From Chloroflexota bacterium (GTDB lineage: Bacteria; Chloroflexota; Limnocylindria; P2-11E), in NCBI GenBank assembly GCA_005883775.1, contig VBEU01000037.1:1-6878 (forward strand): 6,878 bases of DNA. The letters run 5' to 3'. Below the pieces are notes generated by a model. The model did no database searches. It saw nothing but the letters and a program-made list of their open reading frames with translations, and was not told where the DNA came from. The translations under genes and the position numbers were made by a program. Below are positions 1 to 6,319 of the stretch, one piece after another (the stretch's first letter is position 1; each line of letters starts with the position of its first letter).

Positions 1-2
1 TC

Positions 3-107
3 GCTCCGGGCATCACCGCGGACGTCGTCGGCCTCGCGCTGTTCGGTGTGGCCGGCGCGTCGCAGCTCCTCCGCGGCGCGCGCCGGCCCGCAACCGAAGC
101 CGCCTAG
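3..107 (+). CDS. C-terminal end of a membrane protein, possibly a TRAP-type permease (partial)
   Basis: An open frame enters from the left edge and ends at TAG 105-107, giving 34 residues. They contain the hydrophobic stretch ITADVVGLALFGVAGASQLL, followed by a basic, Ala-rich tail (RGARRPATEAA). A PG-(I/L)-x-x-D-xx-GLAL segment just before the C-terminus recalls the last membrane helix of fused TRAP transporter permeases, and more loosely FxsA-type membrane proteins. The body of the gene is outside the window, so the assignment rests on this one segment. It converges on the hemerythrin gene with only 12 nt between the stops and no obvious terminator. Coding status is fairly likely; the family is a guess. 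Confidence 0.4.
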   Translation, partial: APGITADVVGLALFGVAGASQLLRGARRPATEAA

Positions 108-119
108 GGATCGCGGGGC

Positions 120-602
120 TCAGACTCCTCTCGGCGCCTCGGCCGGCAGGACGTCCATGAGCTGGTCCTTGAGCTCTTCCATGCGCGTGCCCATGTCCTC
201 GAGCTCGTCCTTTTTGAAAGCCCGGCGGACTTTGGGGAACATCTTGCCCTCTTCTTCCTCAAAAGCGTGGTGCTCGATGTTCTCCATCATCACCTTGAAC
301 TTCGCGGCCCACTCTTCGGAGTCGAACGGCGTGTTCTCGATCTCCGCTTTCACGATGTCCACGAAGTGGTGCTCCTCGTACGACTCGGTAACGAGCTCCT
401 CGAGCTGCTTCGACGTGGCGCGCTCCTTCACCGCGGGATAGAAGATCTGCTCCTCGATCTTCTCGTGGATCGTGAGCTCGTCCACCAGTTTGGTGAAGAG
501 CTGTTCGCGAGTTTTCACGCCGCGTTCGGTCGTCTTCTCGATCTCGCCCATGAGCTTCTTGACCTTCTGATGGTCCTGCTCGAGCAGCGTCAATGCGTCC
601 AT
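120..602 (-). CDS. Hemerythrin HHE cation-binding domain protein
   Basis: A 160-residue, soluble, all-helical protein of the bacterial hemerythrin/HHE family, which binds a diiron centre and acts in oxygen, peroxide or nitric-oxide sensing, storage or detoxification. Likely ligands are visible in order: D10-H11, H46 with E50 in HEKIEEQIFYP, H78/H79 in YEEHH, and H111/H112 with E115-E117 in EHHAFEEEEGKMFP. The charged tail (about 124-150) is predicted helical. Length is normal for a single-domain HHE protein. The ATG at 602 is chosen because GGAGG lies 6 nt upstream (609-613) and the protein opens directly on the first helix; an in-frame ATG at 644 would add an unrelated stretch. It lies 72 nt downstream of the S9 peptidase on the same strand and may be cotranscribed. 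No signal peptide, so it should be cytoplasmic. The family is secure; the physiological ligand is not. Confidence 0.93.
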   Translation of the reverse strand: MDALTLLEQDHQKVKKLMGEIEKTTERGVKTREQLFTKLVDELTIHEKIEEQIFYPAVKERATSKQLEELVTESYEEHHFVDIVKAEIENTPFDSEEWAAKFKVMMENIEHHAFEEEEGKMFPKVRRAFKKDELEDMGTRMEELKDQLMDVLPAEAPRGV

Positions 603-633
603 AAACCGCCTCCAAAAAAAGAGTGTTGGCGGT
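603..633 (-). promoter_or_regulatory. Hemerythrin leader: SD, T7 tract and SD-overlapping inverted repeat
   Basis: Read on the minus strand, the leader has a perfect 6-bp inverted repeat, ACCGCC (628-633) with GGCGGT (605-610), around a 17-nt loop that holds seven consecutive T (614-620). The SD GGAGG (609-613) abuts the T tract, and its last two G fall inside the right arm. The arrangement could partly mask the ribosome site. It is seen in the sequence; any regulatory role is inferred. Confidence 0.35.
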
Positions 634-674
634 ATGCAGAGCAAAGCCGCTGCCAGTTACACAGCCGTGGATAC

Positions 675-2528
675 CTAGAGGACCCGCTCCAGGTAGTCGG
701 CAAGGATCGTGAACGTTCGGATCTTCTGCTGGATGTCGGCGCTCCCGTGGCCTTCGTCAGTGAGCTCGACATATTCGAAGTCGTCGCCTTCTTGCCTGCC
801 GAGCTCGAGGAGCCTGTCGCGGAAGATGCGCGACTGCGAAACTGGGCAGCGCGGGTCGTTCACCCCATGGACCATGAGGAGCTTCGCCCTCAGGCGATCG
901 GCGAACTCGATCGCGCTGCGGTCGCGCCACAGCGCACGGTCCTTCTCCGGATCGCCCATCTGCTCGCGAAGGAAATACCGGAAATGCTCTTTGCTCTCGT
1001 CCCACATTCGGTGCAGGTCGCTGATGCCGACCCAGGAAACAGCAGCGCGCCAGAGCTCGGGCTTCTTCGTGGCCGCGATGAAGGTCATGAATCCGCCGTA
1101 GCTGCCGCCGAATACCACGAGCCGGTCGGCGTCGACGTACGGCAACGACGCGAGATACCTCGCGCCGGCCGCGACGTCCTCGAGGTCCGCGCCGCCCCAA
1201 TCCTTAAGCGCGGCGTCGCGGAAGTCGACACCGTATCCGGTCGAGCCACGGATGTTCGGCTCGAGCACGACGAGCCCCCGGTCGACGAGGAACTGCGCGA
1301 AAGGATCGAATCCGCGGAACCATTGAGCGGTCGGTCCGCCGTGGACATGCACGATGGCCGGCAGCTTCTCGCCCGGGGCGATGTCGCTCGGGCGGTACAG
1401 AAGAGCCGGCACCTTCTTGCCGTCGAAGGTCTCGTACCAGACATGCTCGGCGTTCACGAAGACCTTTTGGTCGATCGACCCGTACTCGGCCTCGATGAGT
1501 GTCTCGAGGGTGTCGGTCGCGAGGTCGTAGGCGACGAGCGCGGTACGCGTCACATCGGTCGAGTAGTTGAGGAGAAGCTTCGTGTCGTTCGCGAAGAACT
1601 GGGCGCCCAGCGCGAATCCCGCCGGCAGCACAACGTCGCGCGCCTGGCCCGTCTCGACGTCATAGAGGATCGGACGAACCTGGGACTCTTCGTTCCGGAT
1701 CGTGACCAGCCATTTGCCGTTCTTCGAGAAACGGAGCGCGTGCTCCTCGATCCCCTCCGGCGAATACCAGCGGACGTCGCCCGTCTCGATGTCGACGATC
1801 CCAGCGCGATTCTGTCCCGACGCATCGCTCGTCGCAGCGATGCGACGGCCATCCGGGTGCCAGTCGCCGAGCGTGTCCTGCGAGCCGGCGCGGATGCTGA
1901 AGATCTTGCGCGCGCCCGAGCCGTCCGGATCGACGACGTAGCCGTCGCGGTTCTTGAGGTTGGTCATGTCCTCGTTGGTCACGTAGCTGATCCATTTGCC
2001 GTCATCCGACCAGAGCCCGCCAAAGACGGGGAACGCGTATCGCGTGAGGGGCGTGTAGTCGGAGCCGTCGGCGCGGATCTTCCAGATGTTGAGCTGCCCG
2101 GGGCGGTCGGGGCTTTCCGGAAGACGCTTGTTGGTGTCGACCGTGAGCCACTCGTCGTTAGGGCTGAACTGGACTGCGTGCTCTTCCGCGGCCGGATCGC
2201 TCGTCAGCTGGGTGACCTTCTCCGTCTCGACCTCGATCTTGTAGAGATCGTGCTGCTCGTTGCCGCCCGCGTCCTTTCCAAACGCGATGAAGCGGTCGTC
2301 GCGGCTCCAGGCGAAACCTGTGCGCATCGCACGCGGCACCTCCCCATGGCTGACCTGGCGCACGGCCTTCGTGGCGAGGTCCATGACGTAGAGCTCGATC
2401 CGACCCGACTTGTCCCAGTAGAACGCCACCCTGTCGCCCTTCCACGAGACCTGCGGGAAGAAGAACGAAGGCAGGCGGCAGAGCTCCTCGAGCGGTATGC
2501 GCGGCTGACGGCGGGTCATGACGGCCAC
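675..2528 (-). CDS. S9 family serine peptidase (prolyl oligopeptidase / acylaminoacyl-peptidase type)
   Basis: A 617-residue peptidase expected to cleave short peptides or remove blocked N-terminal residues in the cytoplasm. The N-terminal ~360 residues form a beta-propeller with TolB/PD40-like blades (WSDDGKWISYV, WHPDGRRIA, FSKNGKWLV). The C-terminal ~250 are an alpha/beta hydrolase. HVHGGP (394-399) fits the oxyanion-hole region, NIRGSTGYG follows, and the nucleophile is Ser476 in GGSYGG. Asp558 (VNDPRCP) and His594 (DEGHGS) complete the triad at family-typical spacing. No signal peptide. The GTG at 2528 is preferred: GGGGAGG lies 7 nt upstream, whereas for the ATG at 2519 the same SD would be 16 nt away. 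A longer in-frame start at 2645 would add a low-complexity extension overlapping the divergent gene. It is the first gene of a probable two-gene unit with hemerythrin. Substrate specificity cannot be read from the sequence. Confidence 0.95.
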   Translation of the reverse strand: MAVMTRRQPRIPLEELCRLPSFFFPQVSWKGDRVAFYWDKSGRIELYVMDLATKAVRQVSHGEVPRAMRTGFAWSRDDRFIAFGKDAGGNEQHDLYKIEVETEKVTQLTSDPAAEEHAVQFSPNDEWLTVDTNKRLPESPDRPGQLNIWKIRADGSDYTPLTRYAFPVFGGLWSDDGKWISYVTNEDMTNLKNRDGYVVDPDGSGARKIFSIRAGSQDTLGDWHPDGRRIAATSDASGQNRAGIVDIETGDVRWYSPEGIEEHALRFSKNGKWLVTIRNEESQVRPILYDVETGQARDVVLPAGFALGAQFFANDTKLLLNYSTDVTRTALVAYDLATDTLETLIEAEYGSIDQKVFVNAEHVWYETFDGKKVPALLYRPSDIAPGEKLPAIVHVHGGPTAQWFRGFDPFAQFLVDRGLVVLEPNIRGSTGYGVDFRDAALKDWGGADLEDVAAGARYLASLPYVDADRLVVFGGSYGGFMTFIAATKKPELWRAAVSWVGISDLHRMWDESKEHFRYFLREQMGDPEKDRALWRDRSAIEFADRLRAKLLMVHGVNDPRCPVSQSRIFRDRLLELGRQEGDDFEYVELTDEGHGSADIQQKIRTFTILADYLERVL

Positions 2529-2535
2529 GGCTGGT

Positions 2536-2542
2536 CCTCCCC
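2536..2542 (-). promoter_or_regulatory. Shine-Dalgarno favouring the GTG start of the S9 peptidase
   Basis: GGGGAGG on the minus strand, 7 nt before GTG 2528. This spacing is what favours the GTG over the ATG three codons further in. Confidence 0.6.
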
Positions 2543-2596
2543 TGGATGCTCGCTTCACTCTAAACAGCGAGCACGCCATGTGCATCGCTTCTCGGC

Positions 2597-3088
2597 ATGC
2601 GCCAGGACCCTCCGCATGGTCGGGGACCGAAGGAGCGAGAGCCACTCACCGAAAGCGTCACGCACACGGTCGAGGAGGCTCGCATGCTCATTCCCGGCGT
2701 GACCGCCTTCCTGGGCTTTCAACTCGTCGCGGTTTTCAACACCGCCTTCGCGCAGAAACTCACCCGGGACGAGCAGATGGTCCATGTCGGCGCGATGTTC
2801 CTTACGCTCGTCGCGCTCCTTCTCCTGCTGACCCCGGCCGCGTACCACCGCCAGGCGGAGTCGGGCTGGGTGTCCCAAGGCTTCGTGAACCTATCGTCGC
2901 GATTGATCACCGGGGCCACCCCCCTCTTCGCGCTGGGAATGACGCTCGACTTCTACCTCCTCGTGCGAGCCGTAAGCGAGAACGCGGCCCTTGCGCTGGT
3001 CACCGCTCTCGTGATCCTGGCGCTGACCGTGGTGCTCTGGTACGGCACGCCACACGTGGAAGCGCTCGCGAACTTCCTTCGCCGCTGA
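2597..3088 (+). CDS. DUF6328-like small integral membrane protein
   Basis: A 163-residue membrane protein of unknown function. After a charged N-terminus come VEEARMLIPGVTAFLGFQL (about 25-43) and the TPAAYHRQAESG segment (79-90). By recall, these two motifs characterise the DUF6328 family. Hydrophobic segments lie at about 31-50, 64-82, 105-124 and 130-149, consistent with three or four membrane helices. The ATG at 2597 lacks an SD. An in-frame ATG at 2684 has GAGGAGG 5 nt upstream, but starting there would remove the EEAR residues that I believe are conserved, so I keep 2597. The gene is divergent from the S9 peptidase across 68 nt with no clear promoter, and converges on the small basic protein gene. 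That it encodes a membrane protein is secure; the family name is from memory, and no function is claimed. Confidence 0.8.
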   Translation: MRQDPPHGRGPKEREPLTESVTHTVEEARMLIPGVTAFLGFQLVAVFNTAFAQKLTRDEQMVHVGAMFLTLVALLLLLTPAAYHRQAESGWVSQGFVNLSSRLITGATPLFALGMTLDFYLLVRAVSENAALALVTALVILALTVVLWYGTPHVEALANFLRR

Positions 3089-3095
3089 TCGAGCG

Positions 3096-3110
3096 CCGCC
3101 GAACGGGCGG
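3096..3110. terminator. Short GC hairpin between convergent genes
   Basis: CCGCC (3096-3100) pairs perfectly with GGCGG (3106-3110) around a 5-nt loop, in the 24-nt gap between the stops at 3088 and 3113. No T run follows on either strand, so it is at best a weak bidirectional terminator. Confidence 0.25.
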
Positions 3111-3112
3111 AG

Positions 3113-3307
3113 CTAGGAGCGCTTCCGCCGCGCGGTCGTCTTCTTGCGCGAGCCCTTGGTCTCGCCCTTCTTGGCCCGGGTCTTGTTCGTCGTCGCCGCC
3201 GCGATCCGCTCCGCGACCTTGTTCGAGCGCCCGCGCGCCGACTCGCTCCGCTTGATGTGCTCGTACTGGCGCTTGCGCTTCGCGCTTTTCACTCCGCGTG
3301 GTGGCAA
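3113..3307 (-). CDS. Small Lys/Arg-rich protein, often annotated as plasmid stabilization-like
   Basis: A 64-residue, very basic protein. The body PPRGVKSAKRKRQYEHIK, then SESARGRSNKVAERIAAATTNKTRAKKGETK, matches a widespread small bacterial family that I recognise by its KRKRQYEHIK...RG....AE.IAA.TVNK pattern. Databases sometimes call it plasmid stabilization protein, without evidence that I know of. The tail (GSRKKTTARRKRS) resembles nucleic-acid-binding basic tails. The start is TTG at 3307: GGAGG (3314-3318) lies 6 nt upstream, and the product then opens with the MPPRG expected for the family. There is no ATG at a suitable place. It converges on the DUF6328-like gene and is divergent from the lipoprotein gene with an 86-nt gap. 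Coding is well supported; nucleic-acid binding is only inferred from charge. Confidence 0.82.
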   Translation of the reverse strand: MPPRGVKSAKRKRQYEHIKRSESARGRSNKVAERIAAATTNKTRAKKGETKGSRKKTTARRKRS

Positions 3308-3313
3308 GGGGCA

Positions 3314-3318
3314 CCTCC
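3314..3318 (-). promoter_or_regulatory. Shine-Dalgarno fixing a TTG start
   Basis: GGAGG on the minus strand with a 6-nt spacer to TTG 3307. It is the only good SD near this small gene and determines the unusual start. Confidence 0.65.
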
Positions 3319-3393
3319 ACGAATCTCGTATCTCTTCCTCACTGCGCCCGCAAAATCCGGACCACGAAGCCGCTTCATCGGTACGCTCCACTA

Positions 3394-4650
3394 GTGAGGA
3401 CGGGTCTCCTCGCCGTGCTTGTGCTTTCCGTCGCCGGCTGCGGCCCGGTGGCGGCCCCCCGTGACACGCCGCCATCCGACCCGATCGCTCTCCCAAGCCC
3501 GCCGGTGGAACCCGCCCTTCCCACCTCCGCGCCCACTCCGAGCATCGGCGGCCCTCCCGGCATCGCCAATCCAACACTCGTCCCGACGCCGCCGCCGTCC
3601 CTGCCGCCGATCCGCGAGTTCGCTGGGATCGACTTCGCGCTCATGCCCGGACCGAGCGACCTTCGCATCGAGGCTGCACTCTCGCGCGAGGACCAGGAGG
3701 TGGTCGCCGCCACCGTCGCGGCGGACATTCCCGCCGTAGAGCGTGAGTTCGAGCGGACCTTCTCCGCGCGTCCGGTGATCTATGTCTTTGGCGGCACCGA
3801 GAGCTACGCGGACGGGTTCGTGGGGATCTTCGGCTACCCCCGTGCGACCGCGACGTTCGTGGCGGAGAACTCGGTCTCGTTCTTTGAACCCTCGCTACGG
3901 CTCATCGCCGTGAACTGGGCCGCGGTGGGCGACCGCCGGCCGGTTGCCGCGATCAGGCACGAGCTCACGCACCTTTTGACTCTCGACGCGTGCTCGCCGC
4001 GGTGCGACCTCGTACCGGCATGGCTCAATGAAGGACAGGCGCGGCTCGCGGAGGCACTCGTGCCCGGCGGCGACTGGCGCCTCGTGCGCGTTCGCTACGA
4101 GGCGGCGTCCATGGCCGCGACAGGAACTCTCATTCCGCTCAACACGCTCGTCTCGCAGCTTTCATGGAACGCGCTGACCGACTGGGCCGGGTACTTCAAA
4201 TATCAGGAATCGGCGCGCGCGGTCGAATTGCTTCGTGAGGACGTCGGCGGCACTGCGCCGATCGCGCGCGTGTACGAGAGGCTCCGAAGCGGCCAGAACC
4301 TCGCGGAGGCGTACGCCGCGCTTACCGATCGCTCATTCAACGATTTTGTCGCCACCCTTCCGGATCGGATGCGCGCCGCTGTCCCCGCCGGCCAGGGCCT
4401 CATCGCAGTCGCGGCGACGAGCTACCTCGTCTACGGCTTCCCGCCCACTTCGACGATCACGCTCACGGTGAGTGGGCCGCGCGGTAGCGAGAGCTCGCCC
4501 ATGGTGATCTCGCCGTTCGGTTCGAACTTCGACGGAATCGCGCCGACACGCCCCCGGGGTGGCTACGCGGTCAGCGCCCAGACAGAGAGTGGTGTTTTCA
4601 CGATCAAGCTCCGGAAGGACAGCACGGGCGATCCGAGCGACATGCGATAG
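3394..4650 (+). CDS. Secreted lipoprotein with a peptidase MA-type (HEXXH...E) zinc metallopeptidase domain
   Basis: A 418-residue protein from GTG 3394. A short signal (VRTGLLAVLVLSVAG) ends in a lipobox with Cys16, so the mature protein should be lipid-anchored outside the membrane. Residues 17-72 form a linker with about 20 prolines, typical of a spacer from the cell surface. The globular part starts near 74 (REFAGIDF) and holds HELTH with His189, Glu190 and His193. WLNEG follows with Glu213 as the likely third zinc ligand; this HEXXH plus WLxEG arrangement is that of the peptidase MA-like (gluzincin) group. A Cys pair lies between them (DACSPRC). Residues from about 330 are beta-rich (STITLTVSGP, FTIKLRKD) and resemble a small Ig-like or carbohydrate-binding sandwich. 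No SD precedes the GTG; it is chosen because it places the signal peptide at the N-terminus. Substrate is unknown. Confidence 0.88.
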   Translation: MRTGLLAVLVLSVAGCGPVAAPRDTPPSDPIALPSPPVEPALPTSAPTPSIGGPPGIANPTLVPTPPPSLPPIREFAGIDFALMPGPSDLRIEAALSREDQEVVAATVAADIPAVEREFERTFSARPVIYVFGGTESYADGFVGIFGYPRATATFVAENSVSFFEPSLRLIAVNWAAVGDRRPVAAIRHELTHLLTLDACSPRCDLVPAWLNEGQARLAEALVPGGDWRLVRVRYEAASMAATGTLIPLNTLVSQLSWNALTDWAGYFKYQESARAVELLREDVGGTAPIARVYERLRSGQNLAEAYAALTDRSFNDFVATLPDRMRAAVPAGQGLIAVAATSYLVYGFPPTSTITLTVSGPRGSESSPMVISPFGSNFDGIAPTRPRGGYAVSAQTESGVFTIKLRKDSTGDPSDMR

Positions 4651-4685
4651 CCTGGACTTGATCGCTTCGCGCGTACGTAATGTTT

Positions 4686-4700
4686 GGCGTCGTGCACGCC
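4686..4700 (+). terminator. Possible terminator after the metallopeptidase gene
   Basis: GGCGT (4686-4690) pairs with ACGCC (4696-4700) around a 5-nt loop and is followed on the plus strand by TATTGTT. It starts 35 nt after the metallopeptidase stop and its right end touches the stop codon of the minus-strand small gene. The stem is short and the T tract is imperfect, so the call is tentative. Confidence 0.35.
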
Positions 4701-5031
4701 TATTGTTCAGACTCGTCCTTGGGCAGCAAGTCCCCCAGCAAAGCCCTCACCGCCGGATCGTCAGTTGATGGAGCAGTGCTCACGAAGCGGAACGTGGGTC
4801 CCGCGCCCTCTTCACGGAAACCGAAATCGGCGAGCCGTCGGTTGTCAGAAGGACGGCGGGGAAATGCATGAATGAATTCACTCAATTCGGACGCCGTGAA
4901 ACCTGCCGCCTCGTCGAACAGCGGTGCCGCACGAGCCCCGATCAGTACCCTCGCGTCCGATTACCGGAAAGAAGCGGTCCAAGCGCCGAGAGCGTCGCGG
5001 CGATTGTGGAGTTAACAGGTTTCTGATTCAT
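4700..5031 (-). pseudogene. Small unrecognised gene apparently split by a one-base frameshift
   Basis: Two adjacent minus-strand frames look like pieces of one gene. The first starts at ATG 5031, 17 nt after the dehydrogenase stop, and reads MNQKPVNSTIAATLSALGPL through LLSGNRTRGY to a TGA at 4942-4944. The second is open from just after a TAA at 4961-4963 to TAG 4700-4702. It reads RVLIGARAAPLFDEAAG, then FTASELSEFIHAF, later LADFGFREEGAGPTFRF and finally DDPAVRALLGDLLPKDESEQ. One extra base near the GGG at 4948-4950 would join them into a product of about 110 residues. The only accepted start codon inside the second frame is TTG 4885 (61 residues), without a convincing SD. I recognise no family. 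It could be a real pseudogene, an assembly or sequencing indel, or two unrelated small frames. The alternative is a functional short gene from 4885. Confidence 0.45.
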
Positions 5032-5048
5032 CGGCCTAGCACGAAGCG

Positions 5049-6035
5049 TCAGCCGCCGCGGCTGATTGTCAGGACGACGTTCCCGGTCTTGCGCTCCGTC
5101 TCGACGTAGCGAGTCGCATCGATCACATCCTCCAGCGGGTAGGTCCGGTCGATGACCGCTCGGTATTTCCCGGCCTCGATCAGCTCCTTGAGGAAGAGGA
5201 CGTCCTTCTTCAGAAATCGCGGCGGGATCGCAAACCGCACTCTCTTGCCTCCGACGAGCGACGTCAGCGGCACCAGGATCAGGTTCCAGAGACCGTCGGT
5301 CGGAAGGTAGATGCCACCCGGCTTCAGTGAGCCTCTGCACCGCTCGAACGACAGCTTGCCGACCGCGTCGAAGATCGCGTCGTACGTCTCACCGCTCTTG
5401 GTGAAGTCGTCCTGCGTGTAGTCGATCACCCTGTCGGCTCCAAGCGATCTCACGAGCTCGACATTCTTGGTGCCGCACACCGCCGTGACGTCGGCTCCGA
5501 AGTATTTCGCCAGCTGCACGCCAGCCGTGCCGATGGATCCGGATGCGCCGTAGACGAGGATCCTGGATCCTTTCCGGAGATCGGCCTGTCTCAGGCACCC
5601 GAGGGCCAGCATCGCTCCGTCGCAGACCGCGGCAGCCTCTTCGAACGTCATGGCGGCCGGCTTCTGTGCCAGGGCTGCCCTCTCGCGCATGCAGATGAAC
5701 TCGGCATGAGCGCCGAACCGGCCCGCACTGGTGCCGAAGACCCGGTCACCGACCGCGAACTCGCTGACCGTCGCGCCGACTGCTGCCACCTCGCCCGCGA
5801 GCTCCGCGCCGAGGATTCGCCGCTTCGGTCGACGGACGCCCGAGTAGAGCCGGCTGAGAAACGAGACGAAGGGACCAGAGCTCGCATTGGCTTCGCGAAT
5901 CCCGCAGTCAGACCGGGTGATCGTCGTCGCGTGAATCTTGATGAGCACCTCGTCTTCCTTGGGGACGGGCTGCGGGACGTCCTCGAGTCGCAGAACCTCC
6001 GGGGGGCCGTACCGGTCGTAGACAACTGCTCTCAT
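5049..6035 (-). CDS. NAD(P)-dependent medium-chain dehydrogenase, quinone-reductase / zinc-free type
   Basis: A 328-residue oxidoreductase of the medium-chain dehydrogenase/reductase (MDR) superfamily. It opens with MRAVVYDRYGPPEVLRLEDV, the usual start of the GroES-like catalytic domain (about 1-125), with ILGAELAGEVAAVG (74-87) and GDRVFG (96-101). The Rossmann domain carries the nucleotide-binding turn VYGASGSIGTAGVQLAKYFG (161-180); IDYTQDDF (204-211) and DAIFDAVG (219-226) are typical of the quinone oxidoreductase branch. The four-Cys structural zinc loop is missing, so it is probably zinc-independent and reduces quinones, enones or aldehydes with NAD(P)H; the substrate cannot be told. 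ATG 6035 is supported by GGGGAAG at 6043-6049. It follows the YHS gene by 58 nt and precedes the broken small gene by 17 nt, suggesting one transcript. It is cytoplasmic. Confidence 0.93.
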   Translation of the reverse strand: MRAVVYDRYGPPEVLRLEDVPQPVPKEDEVLIKIHATTITRSDCGIREANASSGPFVSFLSRLYSGVRRPKRRILGAELAGEVAAVGATVSEFAVGDRVFGTSAGRFGAHAEFICMRERAALAQKPAAMTFEEAAAVCDGAMLALGCLRQADLRKGSRILVYGASGSIGTAGVQLAKYFGADVTAVCGTKNVELVRSLGADRVIDYTQDDFTKSGETYDAIFDAVGKLSFERCRGSLKPGGIYLPTDGLWNLILVPLTSLVGGKRVRFAIPPRFLKKDVLFLKELIEAGKYRAVIDRTYPLEDVIDATRYVETERKTGNVVLTISRGG

Positions 6036-6093
6036 GCGTTCACTTCCCCGAGCGCGAGCATCGGTTCGGCCGAGCCCCGCGGCGATGACGCGG

Positions 6094-6309
6094 TCACATC
6101 CGCGGCGGGGCGGACTCTCCAGTGGCGAGCCAACGCTCGACTTTCGGTATGTAGCGTTTCGGATCTTTTGCGAACCTTTCGAGACATCCGGCGCCGCAGA
6201 ACGCGTACTCGCGCTCCGGTCGTTCGATGGTGAGACCCTGCTCGCGCTGCTCGACGACGTCCACGATCATGTCGCAGACCGGGTCGAGCATCTTTCCCTC
6301 GTTCGCCAT
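6094..6309 (-). CDS. YHS-domain metal-binding protein
   Basis: A 71-residue protein made almost entirely of one YHS domain: LDPVCDMIVD (8-17) with Cys12, then YAFCGAGCLERFAKDPKRYI (35-54) with Cys38 and Cys42. YHS domains occur in heavy-metal transport ATPases and as stand-alone proteins, and are thought to bind copper or other soft metals through these cysteines. The usual DPVCGM has Asp in place of Gly here. Start is uncertain. ATG 6309 gives MANEGK ahead of the domain but has no SD; a TATTTT element just upstream might suit a leaderless transcript. ATG 6291 has GAGG 5 nt upstream and would give 65 residues. It is first in the run with the dehydrogenase, and the operator-like palindrome lies about 25 nt upstream. 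The domain call is firm; metal identity is inference. Confidence 0.88.
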   Translation of the reverse strand: MANEGKMLDPVCDMIVDVVEQREQGLTIERPEREYAFCGAGCLERFAKDPKRYIPKVERWLATGESAPPRM

Positions 6310-6319
6310 CGCACAAAAA

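Noticed and set aside
634..674. Rho-independent terminator after the S9 peptidase using the T7 tract at 614-620
   Set aside because: On the minus strand the upstream stem has an A-C mismatch and is separated from the T run by several bases, and the T run directly abuts the hemerythrin SD; a perfect terminator is not formed.
2529..2645. N-terminal extension of the S9 peptidase to an ATG at 2645
   Set aside because: It would overlap the divergent gene's start, adds unconserved-looking sequence, and the SD lies in front of GTG 2528 instead.
267..2702. An 811-codon open frame on the plus strand running opposite the hemerythrin and S9 peptidase genes
   Set aside because: It is antisense to two genes with complete catalytic or ligand motifs; such long mirror frames are expected in GC-rich DNA. 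Its translation is Arg/Glu/Val/Leu-rich with no recognisable domain and it has no SD.
2518..3255. A 245-codon plus-strand frame overlapping the DUF6328-like gene
   Set aside because: Low-complexity Arg/Ser/Pro-rich translation in the shifted frame of a clear membrane protein; it also runs over the opposite-strand basic protein gene.
3298..3393. N-terminal extension of the lipoprotein gene to GTG 3298
   Set aside because: It would put 32 polar residues before the signal peptide and overlap the start region of the divergent small gene.
4651..5048. Plus-strand small frames in the stretch between the metallopeptidase and the dehydrogenase
   Set aside because: Their translations are Ser/Arg-rich shadows without SD; the minus-strand frames here look far more protein-like.
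5535..5572. Three GGATCC hexamers close together in the dehydrogenase gene
   Set aside because: They fall in ordinary coding sequence around the Rossmann motif and have uneven spacing; no sign of a repeat element.
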